A stretch of 64,000 nt of DNA, from the NCBI GenBank assembly GCA_023052935.1, contig CM041298.1, positions 2,852,001 through 2,916,000 on the forward strand, in the 5' to 3' direction. The DNA comes from Piezodorus guildinii (lineage: Eukaryota; Arthropoda; Insecta; Hemiptera; Pentatomidae). Positions 35,394 to 47,077 of this stretch are shown here, one piece after another; within the stretch, counting starts at the first letter, position 1; every line of letters begins with the position of its first letter. The position numbers and the translations under genes were made by a program. The notes beneath the pieces are model-generated. The model ran no database searches. It was not told where the DNA came from and saw nothing but the letters and a program-made list of their open reading frames with translations.

Positions 35394-35690
35394 TTTGCTT
35401 ATTGAAAAGTTTTTTGCAGATGGCAAATAGCAATTCGGAGAAAAAAAACAATTGCTGATAAATAAAATAAAAATTAAAATTTAGTAACAAAAATAAAAGT
35501 TTTTAAATAATTTCTATCTAGTTGCCATGGAAAGGTCTGAAAATAATCTCAATGCAAAATAATTTGGATAAAACTATAAATTAAATTTATGAAACTTTTT
35601 TCACCGTTTGTAACAACCTTTATTTCGTTGATTTCGTTTTACTAAAATATTTTTGTTTCCTACGATATTAATATTATATATTTATCATTA
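35394..35690. other. A+T-rich spacer
   Basis: No feature recognised. Confidence 0.3.
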
Positions 35691-36290
35691 AGGGAACGGC
35701 GTGGTCTAGTGGATAGAGCGCTAGTCTGCTGTGCTCCGGGTCCTGGGTTCGAATCCCGGCTGTGGCACAATATTCTGTTAATTCAGCCGGGGGGCGACCC
35801 TAGGGTATGGAGACCCTCCTGGGGCAGACCCACTCTCTATAAAGTGGGTACCCAAATAATTGGGGAAAAACCTGGTGGCTGAGCGTGATTAAGGCCTAAT
35901 TACCTCATTGCACCACTGTTACTCCTATAAACAGTACGAATCTCTGGGGATCACTTGTAGCTGGGTGGCTAGCGTAACAGCCTCCCATGCTAAAGGTCAC
36001 GGGTTCAAACCCGCAAAGTGGTCCTAGGATTTTTTAATGGGAGTAAAAAATCCTTAGTTACGCCGTCCTTCGGAGGGGACGTTAAAAAGTGGTCCCGAGC
36101 CTGTGCGATGTCAGGTACTCGTTAAAGATCCCTATCCTAATAAAACCTGGATAGGCAAAATGTAGGACTCCCACTGTAGCATCGTCCGATTAGCCATAGT
36201 AGCATAAAGTGACGTTAAATAAATAAACAAACAGTACGAATCTCTATATGTACTCAGTGCAAGACCCTTCATGGCTTGTAGGTTTTTTAT
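35691..36290 (+). repeat. SINE1 split by a SINE2 insertion
   Basis: SINE1 head with A-box-like gtggtctagtggatagagcg and B-box gggttcgaatcc; body ggtacccaaataattgggga. The body is interrupted at 35945 and resumes at 36231 (acagtacgaatctctatatg ... aagacccttcatggcttgta). Confidence 0.93.
35946..36230 (+). repeat. SINE2 nested in SINE1, perfect 15-bp TSD
   Basis: 285-bp SINE2 (ggggatcacttgtagctggg ... acgttaaataaataaacaa) flanked by acagtacgaatctct at 35931-35945 and 36231-36245. It defines the exact SINE2 ends and shows that SINE2 was active after this SINE1 inserted. Confidence 0.97.
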
Positions 36291-36998
36291 TTATTATTAA
36301 GTGTTTTAATCGTGAAAAGAATTTTTCTACTTGAGCTGATTTTCCAAATTCTTAATTGTTTCATATTCACCCTTTTATATGAATATTGACAGCATGGAAT
36401 GATTAATTGTTTACAATCAACACAATTAAAGGAAGCAATTTTAAATATTGTGTGTTTAATTAAGTCCTCTTCTAGATATTTTAAATATTGTGTGTTTAAT
36501 TAATTAAAGTCCTCTTCTAGATATTTCCATTTGAATGAAGTGACATGCTATTAACGACCATTTAATTCTAAATTGATATGGCGATTTTATTCAGAATCGT
36601 TATGCCGTTTTAATACTTAAAATAATAATAATAAAAACGTTAAATTTGGTTTAAATGAAAATTATATTCAACTTAAACATAAACATCTAATTTATATTAA
36701 ATAATATAACAATGGAAATTATTATCTACATCAATCACTTAAGTTTATGCGCTTTTTCTCACTCTCAACTACCTTCGAAAGAAAGCTTTGTATGTCAGAT
36801 AACATTTTTTTATAAGATATGATTTGCCCAAAATTATATTATAGATTTAGATCACCAATAAAATTTCCTTTTTCCTCGTATTAATAATTTACTATTAAAT
36901 CATTTCATAACGTATTTATACTTTTTATTATTGGTTATTAATTATTAAGCTGTGCAAGCCCACAAGTATCGTTTCGCCCAACAACAGTAATTACAGAA
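36291..36998. other. A+T-rich spacer with a local tandem duplication
   Basis: attttaaatattgtgtgttt is repeated at about 36440 and 36477, followed by a shared cctcttctagatattt. Otherwise unassigned. Confidence 0.4.
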
Positions 36999-38236
36999 CA
37001 ATTGACACGTAGATTTCCAAAAGGTACTAAAAGACATTGTTTTCAAAGTTGATATTTTCACATCAAATTTTATCTAAGAAACATAAAAAGACTTTAAAAA
37101 AGTATTTAAAAATTGCATTTCATCCCTAAACGTACTAAATACACATTTTATTTCATCCCAAAAGGTACTATATCCATGTTTCGTTCCAAAAGATACTATA
37201 TCCTCTGTAAACAGATATAACCTTTCCTTTCATTTCCTTCCAAAAGGTACTATATTTCCTACTATACGGCAGAAGCACCTAATCCCGTAATATATTACCA
37301 TTAATTTATTTCTTTTATCATTTTATGCATTTTTATTGGTTCATTTAGCACGCCTTGAATCACCGCTATTATTTTGATCACTGGTTTTAACCTAATAATC
37401 AGTTTTTAGGCTATTTGAAACAACTTAGTTGCGTCGCTTTGGTTCTTTTAGGTTATCAATTAGATTAAGTTTTTTCATGGTATTTTTTCTTGCAGCAACA
37501 TAAATTTGGTTTAAAATTTTTCAGAAACTCGCATTTTAATAGAATAATGGTATTAGATGCAGCATATAGTTGGAATTAGCAACCCACGAACTTGCTAAAT
37601 ATGTGAAATAATCCGTGCCTGATCTAACTTAGTAGTCGATTTTTTTATGTAAAATAAAAGCTCAAGAGTTATTATTTATCAGTATCTATGGTTAAATATT
37701 GTTAACACGTCATTAATAATATAGTTAAATTTGCTAAATTCACATAAATAGTAAATACAAGTTCAAAACAAACTTCATAATTACATACTTTCTTATTATA
37801 GTACCATAAATGGATATATTGTCCTTTGAATATTTACTTTCTTTATGAAGAATAGATAATCAAAGTAATTAACCGGCAAAGAAGGATATTTCTCAGAGGG
37901 AGAATAAGGAAATATACATAATTTAGTAATTAACAATACAAAGACGTTAGTTATCGGTAATGTTGTATCTGGAAGGTTATAGTGACTGTTACCAACTTAT
38001 CGCACATTGTATTCTTCCAAAAAGTACTATATCCATATTATATTGTTTAAAATCATCGGAAAAGTGCAATAATTTGGAAAAATGAGTTGGCAACACACTT
38101 AAAAATCAACTTTTGATTTTAATAAAAAAAGAATCACGTAAATTGGTCCAATAATAAATAAATGACAGATTTTTGCGTTTTCTGTAAAATTTTCTAAAGT
38201 GGACATAGTACCTTTTGGAAATCAACCTCTCAATTG
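36999..38236. mobile_element. Family B non-autonomous DNA element (1.24 kb) with subterminal repeats
   Basis: Inverted ends: left caattgacacgtagatttcc then aaaaggtacta; right tagtaccttttggaaatcaa then cctctcaattg. Inside, the motif ccaaaaggtactatatcc recurs (about 37160, 37185, 37249, 38018), clustered near the ends. No ORF. Repeated transposase-binding-like motifs near the ends are typical of several DNA transposon groups; the superfamily is not assigned. A fragment of the same family is at 10283. Confidence 0.75.
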
Positions 38237-38404
38237 ATAATCCTACCGCAACTGGGTCAGATCCCAAGAAGTTAGCAAGAAAATTAAGCTCTTCAGCTAT
38301 GTTTAAGATAATCACATTAAACATAGACTCTTATTTCCTAATATGTGTAATTCGAGATCAGATTATAAAAAAAGAATCGATTAGTGAGCCTAGATCTCGC
38401 CAAG

Positions 38405-38575
38405 TTTTTTGTTACAGATATTGGGTACCTACTTTATAGAGGCCGGATGTGTCCCAGAAGGGTCACATCATGGCTGGAATAACAGATTAAATAATTATTG
38501 TACTACAGCAGTATTCGAACCCGAGACTTAGAGTTCAGTATTCAGTTCCCTACCACTGAACCATCCCATTCCTGT
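38405..38575 (-). repeat. SINE1-like degraded copy
   Basis: gggtacctactttatagagg, then agtattcgaacccgagactt and ccctaccactgaaccatccc: a diverged tRNA-like head and body. Confidence 0.6.
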
Positions 38576-39231
38576 GAAAATAGAAAAGTCTATACAATAA
38601 AATGGAACTACGTAAGTCCATAATCCAAGTACTGTAGTAACGTTCGCTGCAACGCTGAAACACAGACTCAAGATTAGTGAACCTTGGAGCATGCGTTAAA
38701 AAAATAACCAGGAAAATATATTTAAAACCAGGAAACTATTCAGAAAGCTTGCCTTCGTTATTATTGAAAATCAGCTGTTAAAAAAAAACAAATCAGCTGT
38801 TTAAAATCACAAAACAGCTGCTCACGAAAACGTCATCCTTTCTTTTTCTTTTTTTTTATAGCAAATCCCTGTTTTCTGGATTGTAATTATTGAAAAGGCA
38901 GTATTTGGACAAGCCGAGCTAACGATGGACCTAAAATAATCTTTAACATCCTGCGAATAACTCAGATGTTGAAAAATAATGGTAAATTAGTGATCACTGT
39001 TCGTATGGTGAGCATATACAACGCACCTCAACGCAAAACCATCAGGCTAGCAGGTAGTTATGTTGTTTCAGGTTGCATTTTTACAGTAGTTTGTTCTGTT
39101 TGTTTGCATGCATGTTTGTTGGTGCCCAATGGAATGTTTAGTTAGAGAAAACTATTATTGGTGGAAGGATAGAATTGTATGAGACTGGTTGAGGAAACGC
39201 CCAGCGAAAATAAATAGAAATACAAATAAGT
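38576..39231. other. Unassigned
   Basis: Contains repeated aatcagctgtt motifs near 38770-38815, otherwise unremarkable. Confidence 0.3.
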
Positions 39232-39375
39232 AGACTTACCATTCTGTGCTGACGTTTCGGTGTTTTAAGTTTTCAGGATTGAGCAGTGTTTGTGGAATAA
39301 TTAACGCTACGCTAATAAATCCTGATGATGAACTAAAACTTGAATCTGAAACGTCTGGCAATGAAATATGTTTCC
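39232..39375. repeat. Pair of inverted Penelope-type termini
   Basis: Minus: ctgaaaacttaaaacaccga then aacgtcagc (39246-39283). Plus: cctgatgatgaactaaaact, then ctgaaacgtctggcaatgaa (39321-39365). Both show the CTGA..A ... GAAACGTC pattern of Penelope ends, in opposite orientation. Confidence 0.5.
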
Positions 39376-39534
39376 CTTATTCAGATGTTATGTTTTTTTA
39401 ATGGACGTATCTCTAACCATCTTATCAAATAGCATGATATTTTTATTGGTGGAAGTAAGTAATGCTGTGACTAACTCTAGACGTATTTAATTGTGTGATA
39501 ACGTTTCAGGTGATAACATCTAATGGCCGCCGTT

Positions 39535-39690
39535 AAAGCCCAAACCCTTCCCCCTCCCCCCTCAGATCAAACTTACTCAATCCTCCCATCTACGCCTCGG
39601 AACAACTATACATCCCGCGATGCTATGTCCTCAATTGTATTAACTGGTGATGTCATCTCTCTTCGAACCGAAAATTGTATGTAAAACTCT
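39535..39690 (-). mobile_element. RTE-like LINE tail, strongly decayed
   Basis: tcctcccatctacgcctcgg, then cgcgatgctatgtcctcaat and tgatgtcatctctcttcgaa align with the 43.9-44.1 kb copy. Confidence 0.5.
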
Positions 39691-39829
39691 ATTATCGTTG
39701 ATCTTACGACGTTATTCATCCATATGGACTGATTGTAGTGTTGGAATTGGCTCATTAAAGACGCATAGGCTCTACTATCTGCTGATGTCCCCGTAGCTCT
39801 ATTTTTGTCTGAAACTTCAGATTTATAAG

Positions 39830-40305
39830 GCCAATATCAGTCTACCCTGCTCTATCGTTTACCGCTGATTCTCCATCTTTATAACGCAACTCTCCAGAGT
39901 CTGGAGGACTTTCAGAACTCCGTCCTCCGGAGGATCGTCCGTGGCACTTGAGGAGCTTGGGCTACCCTCGGTCCCTAGGTACAATATGGGGTTGGAGGCA
40001 CATCAAATTTATTGATGGGTTGAAGGCCTGTGCCAACCCTCTCTTCAGAGGTGGCAAAGCACTGTCCCTTTGACCGACGTTCTCGCCGAGACAAGGGGTC
40101 TAGACTCAGCAGTCTGAATCCATTATATTTTCAAAAGCCTGGAAGATGGTTTCTCCCCATGCAGTGGACTTATGAATCTTCAATTTAGAATAACTCAAAA
40201 GGTAGTAGTAGTTCCCGAAGGCTTGAACTATTGCATTACTTGTTTTTGAAATTGTTCTATTTGTTTGTTGCACAATAAAGGAGATTAGAAAAAAAAAAAA
40301 AAAAT
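39830..40305 (+). mobile_element. Possible LINE 3' end with poly(A)
   Basis: A reading LQSLEDFQNSVLRRIVRGT resembles the LINE C-terminal LQSLQ..ILRRI motif. The segment ends with aataaag and a 15-base A-run (40290-40304). Many stops; weak. Confidence 0.35.
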
Positions 40306-40779
40306 GGTCTTAAAATATGTAAGAAGGTCATGCCACTCTGTGAAATAGAATTTAGAAAATCAGCTGAAGTACTGAGACAGTACAGGTCGTTACTCCAGCT
40401 GCTGATTTTGAAGTACCAAAAATACTTGGATGTTAGTCGTTGAATATAATGGTTCTTCTGAATATAGGATGATCGGTTATTTTTTTAAAAATCTTTATAC
40501 TACCTTTAAACTTACAAGCGGGAGATCCCAAATGTTTCTCGCCAATTTTTATGAATTTTTTTCAGGTAAAACTTGACATTAAAATATTAGACTCTGCAAA
40601 ATATCGAAATCTGAAATACATATGTAGGTGATGGCGATGCCTTGTTGTATAAGAATTATTGTATAACTACTCAAAAACGCAAAATGATATAATTGAGCTA
40701 GAAAAATCAATAATTTGACCTAGAAATGTGGTTTAAAAATGGAAAATCAAAATTAATCCCTTAAACTTTTCTCTGCGGA

Positions 40780-41330
40780 AAGGTACAGCTGTGAAAATCG
40801 ACAACAATGCAGTACCTTCAAGCACCTACATGCGATACCTCGGACTATATTTAGATAAAAGACTAACATAGAACATACATACCAAATTAAAGGGAAAATA
40901 ATTAAAAGACGTTACAAAGAACTTTCACATCTATTGGATTACAGATCAACACTAAATTTACGAAACAAGCGACTAATATACACGACTCTACTGAGACCAA
41001 TATGGGACATATGGAGCAGAACTTTGGGGTTCTGCAAAACACGTACACACAAACAAAATACAAACAACACAGTCCAAACTTTTACGAAAAATTATTCACG
41101 CACCATGGGATATTTCGAATCGCACAAATTGCAACAGTAGATGCATACATTCACGAAAAATATAACACGTTCATTCTTCAACACATCACCACCCAAATCA
41201 ACTTTTTTCTTCATCCCTGTTACCAGGGCAGACCCAAAGAAGACTTAAAATACGATGGCCGAGAGATCTTTTAAACTGGAAAAATCATGGAGCGCAACGC
41301 TGTTGCGAATAAAAAACAATAATAATACAA
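40780..41330 (+). mobile_element. Jockey-like LINE 3' end, decayed
   Basis: STYMRYLGLYLDKRLT, then AELWGSAKHVHTNKIQTTQS and KLLRKIIHAPWDISN, then RRLKIRWPRDLLNW near 41250, across three frames. This is the C-terminal part of a jockey RT polyprotein with several stops. Confidence 0.7.
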
Positions 41331-41339
41331 TTCAAAGTG

Positions 41340-42003
41340 CATGGAAAAATCTAAAGTACTGATGAGACAAGCTGAGTACTTCACAGTCTAAGCTGGACTT
41401 CAGGTCTATACTGTCTCAGTAAAATATTCCTTACATTTAAATTGAGTATTAATATTTAATAGAGAGGCCATCTCTACCCAGACACGTGCCTATTTAGTTT
41501 AAATAAGCAATTTCAGTTTCTAAGAATTTTCGTTTTTGAGCTAGATCAATCAGTATGGATTCGTTCTAATTACTTTCTGAGACGCTACAACAGAATCCAA
41601 AGAGCAACGACACTTAAAAGAAACCGGCAAGCTTTCAATTTGTCAGTTAAGGGATTGGTTCTGCCTTGTTTAACCTCAACCTTGAATCTCGCTGTCATTG
41701 ACCTAAACTTTGAACTCTTCAACCTGTTTCAATCGTTCGTGAATGATCACTCCTTTCTTGTCACACGGTCTTATAAATTATTGACATCCTTTATATAAGG
41801 AGTCTATGGATATCGACATGTGGAAATAGATTTATATTGTATAAATTAGAGTAGGAAAAAGTTTAAACATACTCTTTACTGAAACTTTTAAAACCGTGTA
41901 CTATTAGAATATATTATAAAACTAAGTCTATATTTAATTTATTTATCTGCCTGTACATCCCATGATCTTAGATTATGTAAATATAGTGATCCGTATTGTA
42001 TAT
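41340..42003. other. Unassigned
   Basis: No recognised feature; 41560-41780 is somewhat less A+T-rich. Confidence 0.3.
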
Positions 42004-42273
42004 GGGTCACCTGTGGTGGTAGTTCTAATGGTTTGCATAGCAGATTCCATACCAAAGTTCTTGGGTTCAAACCCGACAAATAGCATAGGATGTTTTAAGT
42101 AGAATGAAAAATCCTAGGTTATGCCATCCATCGGATTGGACTTGAAATGGTGGTCCCGAGCCTGTGCTAGTCAGGTACTCGTTAAAGATCCCTATCCTAG
42201 ATTAAACCTGGATACGGCAAAATTTAGGACTCCCTGTAGCATCCATCACAGTAGCATAAAGTGACGTAAAATA
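42004..42273 (+). repeat. SINE2 copy
   Basis: gggtcacctgtggtggtagt, B-box gggttcaaaccc, body gtcaggtactcgttaaagat, tail gacgtaaaataaaa. Family A starts directly in its tail. Confidence 0.8.
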
Positions 42274-42275
42274 AA

Positions 42276-43054
42276 AAAATCTGGTGCGCGCAACGAACGA
42301 CTTTCACTTATCTGCGTTATTTATATAAATTTAAGAATTTTCAAACAAATTTAGAAACAGAAATAAATTGTTAAAGAATTATTTACAATGGATTTTAATA
42401 GAAACATGTGGTTTTATATAATAATCTTCAGTTTGTTTTATGGCATTTCATCACTCTCCGTTAACTTTTAACGATAGCATGTGTAAGATATACGTTTTTT
42501 CAAAACTCTTAGCATTCCTACGGTACATTATACATGTATATTACTGTTCTTAAGTTAAAAAATAAATTGCATTTAAATTTTTTTGCGTTCTCCTTTAGTT
42601 GGATATCGAATTCGTTCAACTTCTAAATGTTGCTGTTTTTTAGTAATGCTAATCAGATAATATGATCAATTTCATAAAATCTACAAAATTAAAGACAATT
42701 TAGGGAAGGAATTTTGAAATATCGGTATTTAAGCCCATTAAATTTTACATCTATATAGCAAGTTTAATCAAAATCGTTAGAGCCGTTTTTGAGAAATCGG
42801 GCAAAATGCATAGTATAAAGTGGCCTTCTGGTTAGCGATTTCGATGAAAAAATTGCTGTAACATCTCGGGCGTATAGCTGTCTCTAATTTGAAATTTCAT
42901 TTTTGTTTTCGTGCTGGACTTACCAAAAACACTCTATTTCGACTCATGGAACCCTAAAACGTGTATTTCCGTTGAAAACTGGAATTCGGAAACTTTTACG
43001 ATCGCATAACTTTCCCTTACTATATATTTCATATGTAGGTAAGTGAAAGTAAAA
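42276..43054 (+). repeat. Family A repeat, full-length reference copy (about 0.78 kb)
   Basis: Runs from aatctggtgcgcgcaacgaa, then cgactttcacttatct, to atatgtaggtaagtgaaagt then aaaa. The terminal actttcacttac and gtaagtgaaagt are inverted. gtaaaataaa is present at both borders (42266-42275, 43049-43058); the right one overlaps the element end, so it may not be a true TSD. No ORF. Confidence 0.85.
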
Positions 43055-43199
43055 TAAATAACCAAAATAAAATTTTCAATTTTCCGTCCATCTCAATAAT
43101 GGCGGATCTAACTTTATTTTATTATTTAATTCCAAACAGAATATTCAAAACTTCAACCTGATAATTTTGTCTTGAGTATCGAAATCATTAATTTAATTT

Positions 43200-43800
43200 A
43201 AAAATCTGGAACACGTAGCACACAACTTTCTCTTACTAATTTTTTATAACTTTTTGAAAATATTAAAGTTTAAAAAAAAATCTGGTGTATGCATCTCACG
43301 ACTTTCACTTACCTCGCTACTTGAAATATATTTTTTAATAAACTTAAGTTGAAAAAAGGACTATATTGTCTAGATGGTAACGTTTATTTTAGATTGAATA
43401 ATGTAACAATAGAGATTATTGTATACAATAATAACTTAATGTTAGCCGCTTTTAATCACTATGCATTACCTTTTACAACTTTCTATACGAGATAATATTT
43501 TTTCTAAAATCTTTATCTTTCCAACGGTATATTATACATCTTCAATACTGCACTTATTTGCGGAAAAAAATTAAACTAAATAATATTTCTTTTGTTTCAA
43601 ACTTCAGTTGGCTATTGTTATCTTTCCTCTTGTGTATTTAAACATTTTTTTATCAATTTTAATTACATTAAATGGTTAATTTTTTCTATTTAATAAAATT
43701 AAAGGTACTTTAGAGGAAGAAATTTTTAAAATTTGACAATAAAGCTCTGTCAGAAAATTTCAAAAAGGATAAAACGTACACGAAATTAAAGAAAATTAGT
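43200..43800 (+). repeat. Family A heads, two in tandem, second one longer
   Basis: 43200-43275: aaaatctggaacacgtagca then ctttctcttac. 43281-43800: tctggtgtatgcatctcacg, gataatattttttctaaaat, ttaaaggtactttagaggaa. Continues after the RTE-like insertion at about 44600-44690 (atctgttctgggaaaatcgt, aaaatacatggtataaattg). Confidence 0.75.
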
Positions 43801-43805
43801 TTCAC

Positions 43806-44600
43806 ATCTATATAGTAATAATAATAGGCTTAGCGAACCCCAAGGTTCAATGCCGATACCAAGAAATTGCCGATGCCGATACCGGTCGAGCCCAAGCCCC
43901 CGAGATCAGCCTTAACGCAATCCTCCCATCGACGCTTCGGCCTACCTTTCGGACGCCTACCAGTCGGATCAGCGAATACCAACTTTCTCGGAATCCGCTC
44001 CTAATCAAGCCCAACAACCTTACTCGCCCATTTAAGTCTCCGCGATACTATCAACTCAATTATATTCACAGGTTACATGTTCCGCAATTCCGTGTTGTGC
44101 AACCTCCTAAACTCCCCAGTGGGCTCATCTCTTTTCGGACCAAATATTTTACGCAGTACCTTATTCTCGAAAACCTTAAGCCGTTGTTCATCCTTCAAAG
44201 TAAGCGGCCACGTTTCACATCCGTAAAGAATCGCCGGAAGAATAATAGTTTTATAAATTCTAACCTTTAAGTTTTTAGATAGAAGCCGCGAGCTAAGTAA
44301 CTTCGCAACTGAATAATAACACGCATTTCCCACCTTTAACCGGGACTTTATTTCTTCCTGGATTTCATTTTTTCTTGTTATCATTGAACCTAAATACTTG
44401 AATTTTTCTATGTGTTCATAAGTATGCCCTGATACATCAATATCACCAAGATCGCCACCGTTTCTGCTACTAATCATATATTTCGTGTTATCGGTATTTA
44501 ATTCGAGTTCTATTTTTTTACCGGTTTTTATTAACACACTTGTATTTAGTTGTATGGTTTCCGTGTCTTCACCTAGGAGCACTAAATCATCGGCATATCA
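43806..44600 (-). mobile_element. RTE-like LINE, RT 3' part, inserted in family A
   Basis: The minus-strand 169-residue ORF (44073-44582) reads NTDNTKYMISSRNGGDLG, then YEHIEKFKYLGSMITRKNEI, VRIYKTIILPAILYGCETWP, VLRKIFGPKRDEPTGEFRRL and HNTELRN. This is the thumb and C-terminal region typical of RTE-like insect LINEs. The downstream reading continues to RRLNWA.K and the 3' tail (ttggggttcgctaagcctat, then (att)n at 43808). The polymerase palm is missing. VLLGEDTETIQ at its start is close to the usual ADD..LLG region, so truncation occurred just after motif C. Confidence 0.82.
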
Positions 44601-44689
44601 ATAAAGCGTATTTAATAAAACTCTTTAGATCTGTTCTGGGAAAATCGTAAAAACGTAAAAAATACATGGTATAAATTGGCACTTCTTTA

Positions 44690-45107
44690 TTACGTAGCAT
44701 TCCTATGTTAGATTTAATAATAAAGGTTCGTTGCTACGCATTGTATCTCGTATTTTTTAAGCAGCGAGTAAACGAGTCATTCATGAACGATTTGTTATAT
44801 TTAATAAATACATTAATGCCTTGTTAAAATATACGATAATAATGATCTCAGATTTCTCATGTTATCAACTTTGAAGAACTAGAACAAAGCGACTCCTCTC
44901 CTTTTCAAACCATTGCTCTAGGAAGCTCTCGAAATAATGGATGTGGAATCAAAATCCTCCATGAGATTAAGGCTGTTGGACGTGGAAGAAGAACGGCAAA
45001 GAATTAGAGAATACATCGAGAACTTAGTGGGATGTGTCGCTGGTAACGTAATATGGGGGTATTTACTAATTATTAGATTATAAACTTTGAATTTCAACTC
45101 GATAATA
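44690..45107. other. Unassigned
   Basis: 44690-44720 may be the last bases of the interrupted family A copy. A short minus ORF (44918-45142) has no motif. Confidence 0.3.
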
Positions 45108-46294
45108 TATCGGGTTGTGTCACATGAAATGTCCGTTTTCAAGGTAAAGGATTTTTATTAAAAATACGATATGAAAACAAGATCATTTTATTCCAAGTAT
45201 TTACCTTCTTTTTCTAGACATTTTTTCCCACGTGACACCAACTTTTTTTATCCCCGAACTGAAAAGCTTTGAGCTTTGAAGTGAAACAAAATCTGAAAAC
45301 GCACTTTTCACTCGATCATAGTTTCTAAAAAGTTTTCCTTTGACAAAGTTGTCTCAATTCCTGAACAGGTGGTAATCTGTTGGAGAAAATTCGGGAGAAT
45401 ATGGTGGGTGCGGAAGAACTTCGTAGCCCGGTTCTTTCAATTTTTGCACGGTATGTTTTGAACTTTAAATAAAATACACTTTAAATGTCTGGAAACGGTA
45501 GATACACTTGCATTTAGTTGTGCTGAGAGTCATTTAACTGTTTGGTAGGGGTTTCCTTCTACTGTATGTTTGAGGACATTGTTGTCTATTACAGACGGAG
45601 GTCTTCGAGGATTTTGCAAGTCTCTGTTGTTTTCTTCCGAATGTTTACATATTTAAAGTAAACAGTTACTAATCCTACCTTTGTATTATAAACATTAGCT
45701 TCCCAATCAATTACCCACTTTTTAGTAGCGATTTTCGAGTAGCTGGGGGTACCGACTTGGAAAACTTGCCCCGAGGAAGACCTCCGTCCGTAATAGACAA
45801 CGATGTCCTCAAACATACAGTAGAAGGAAACCCCTACCAAACAGTTGAAGGAATCTCAGCACAACTAAATGCAAGTGCATCTACCGTTTCCAGACATTTA
45901 AAGTGTATTGGGAAAGTAAAAAAGTTCGATACATGGGTACCTCATGATCTCACTGAGCGGCAGCAAGACCCCATGTTTCAAAACATACCGTGCAAAAATT
46001 GAAAGAACTGGGCTCCGAAGTTCTTCCGCACCCACCATATTCTCCCGACATGTCTCCAACAGATTACCACCTGTTCAGGAATTTAGACTTCGTCAAAGGA
46101 AAACTTTTTGAAAAAGATGATCATGTGAAAAGTGCGTTTTAGATTTGGTTTCACTTCAAAGCTCAGAGTTTTTCAGTTCTGGGGATAAAAAAGTTGGTGT
46201 CACGTCGGGAAAAATTGTAGAAAAAGAAGGTAAATACTTCGAATAAAATTATCTAGTTTTCATATCGTATTTTTTATAAAAATCATTTACCTTG
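45108..46294. mobile_element. Mariner M1 fold-back element (two inverted 3' halves)
   Basis: 45108-45606 is M1 in minus orientation from the TIR tatcgggttgtgtcacatga to gacggaggtcttc. At about 45607 it switches to plus-strand M1, starting in the 5' leader (gattttgcaagtctctgttg) and running through [31 protein letters not shown] and the C-terminal [12 protein letters not shown] to gtaaatacttcgaataaaat and catttacctt. Both outer ends are therefore M1 3' ends; the rightmost about 30 bp of TIR is missing. Not autonomous. Confidence 0.88.
45757..46002 (+). pseudogene. Mariner M1 transposase remnant in the fold-back
   Basis: 81-residue open frame: [37 protein letters not shown], then [20 protein letters not shown]. 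The deletion junction (cagcaagacccc) keeps part of the QQDN motif and shifts the frame. Shares that junction with the 1596-1835 fragment. Confidence 0.8.
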
Positions 46295-46299
46295 TTTCT

Positions 46300-46556
46300 G
46301 TACAATTTCGTACTGTTTCTAGGCCAACTGCGAGCAATGGTGTTGTTAGGTCGAGATCACACTCAGCCGCCAGGTTTTTCCCCATTTTTGGATACCCACT
46401 TTGTAGAGGCTGGGTCTGCTCCATGAGGGTCTCCATACCCGGGTCGCTCTACGGCTGAAATAACCAAATTAAATAATATTTTGCCACAGTCGGGATTCGA
46501 ACCCAGGACCGGAGAACAGTAGCTAGTGCTCTATCAACTAGACCACGCCGCTCCCC
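46300..46556 (-). repeat. SINE1 copy
   Basis: tactgtttctaggccaactg, tacccactttgtagaggctg, head with tcgggattcgaacccaggac and ctagaccacgccgctcccc. Confidence 0.85.
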
Positions 46557-46867
46557 GAATAATCTACCAATTGTTTTTCTTTATGTTTAGAAGAGTCTTT
46601 ACTCTAATGACGACTGTTATCTGTTTTTATTTTTTTAAATTTCAAGTTTCCCCTTACATTGCCTCGTAATACGCCAACGATAATCGCCGAGTTCAATTAA
46701 GCACAGTCTTTTGGTTTTTTGGGTTGAACAAAACGCGTTATATAATATGCATTAAGTTAATTGAAATCCAGAAGGCATTGTCCATTGTTTCCGTATGAAG
46801 TTTTCTCACCATTTTTATCAGCTGCACAATCCCAAGTCCATAACATCTAGTATTATTATTATTACCC

Positions 46868-47077
46868 ATAATGCTACTGTGGATATTAAACGATGGTACA
46901 GTGGAAGTCCTAAACTTGGCCTATCCAGGGTTAATGGGAATAGATTTACGTCTCCCCCTCCCCCTCACTCTCGAAAGAAGCCATAACTCAAGGATTTTTT
47001 ACTCCCTTTAAAAAATCCTTGGGCCGTAGTGTTTTAATCTGGGATAGAAGGTTGTTATGCCACTACACCATAGGTGA
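46868..47077 (-). repeat. SINE2 copy, diverged
   Basis: atgctactgtggatattaaa, tggaagtcctaaacttggcc, aaggattttttactcccttt, and a head remnant ttatgccactacaccatagg. Confidence 0.7.
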
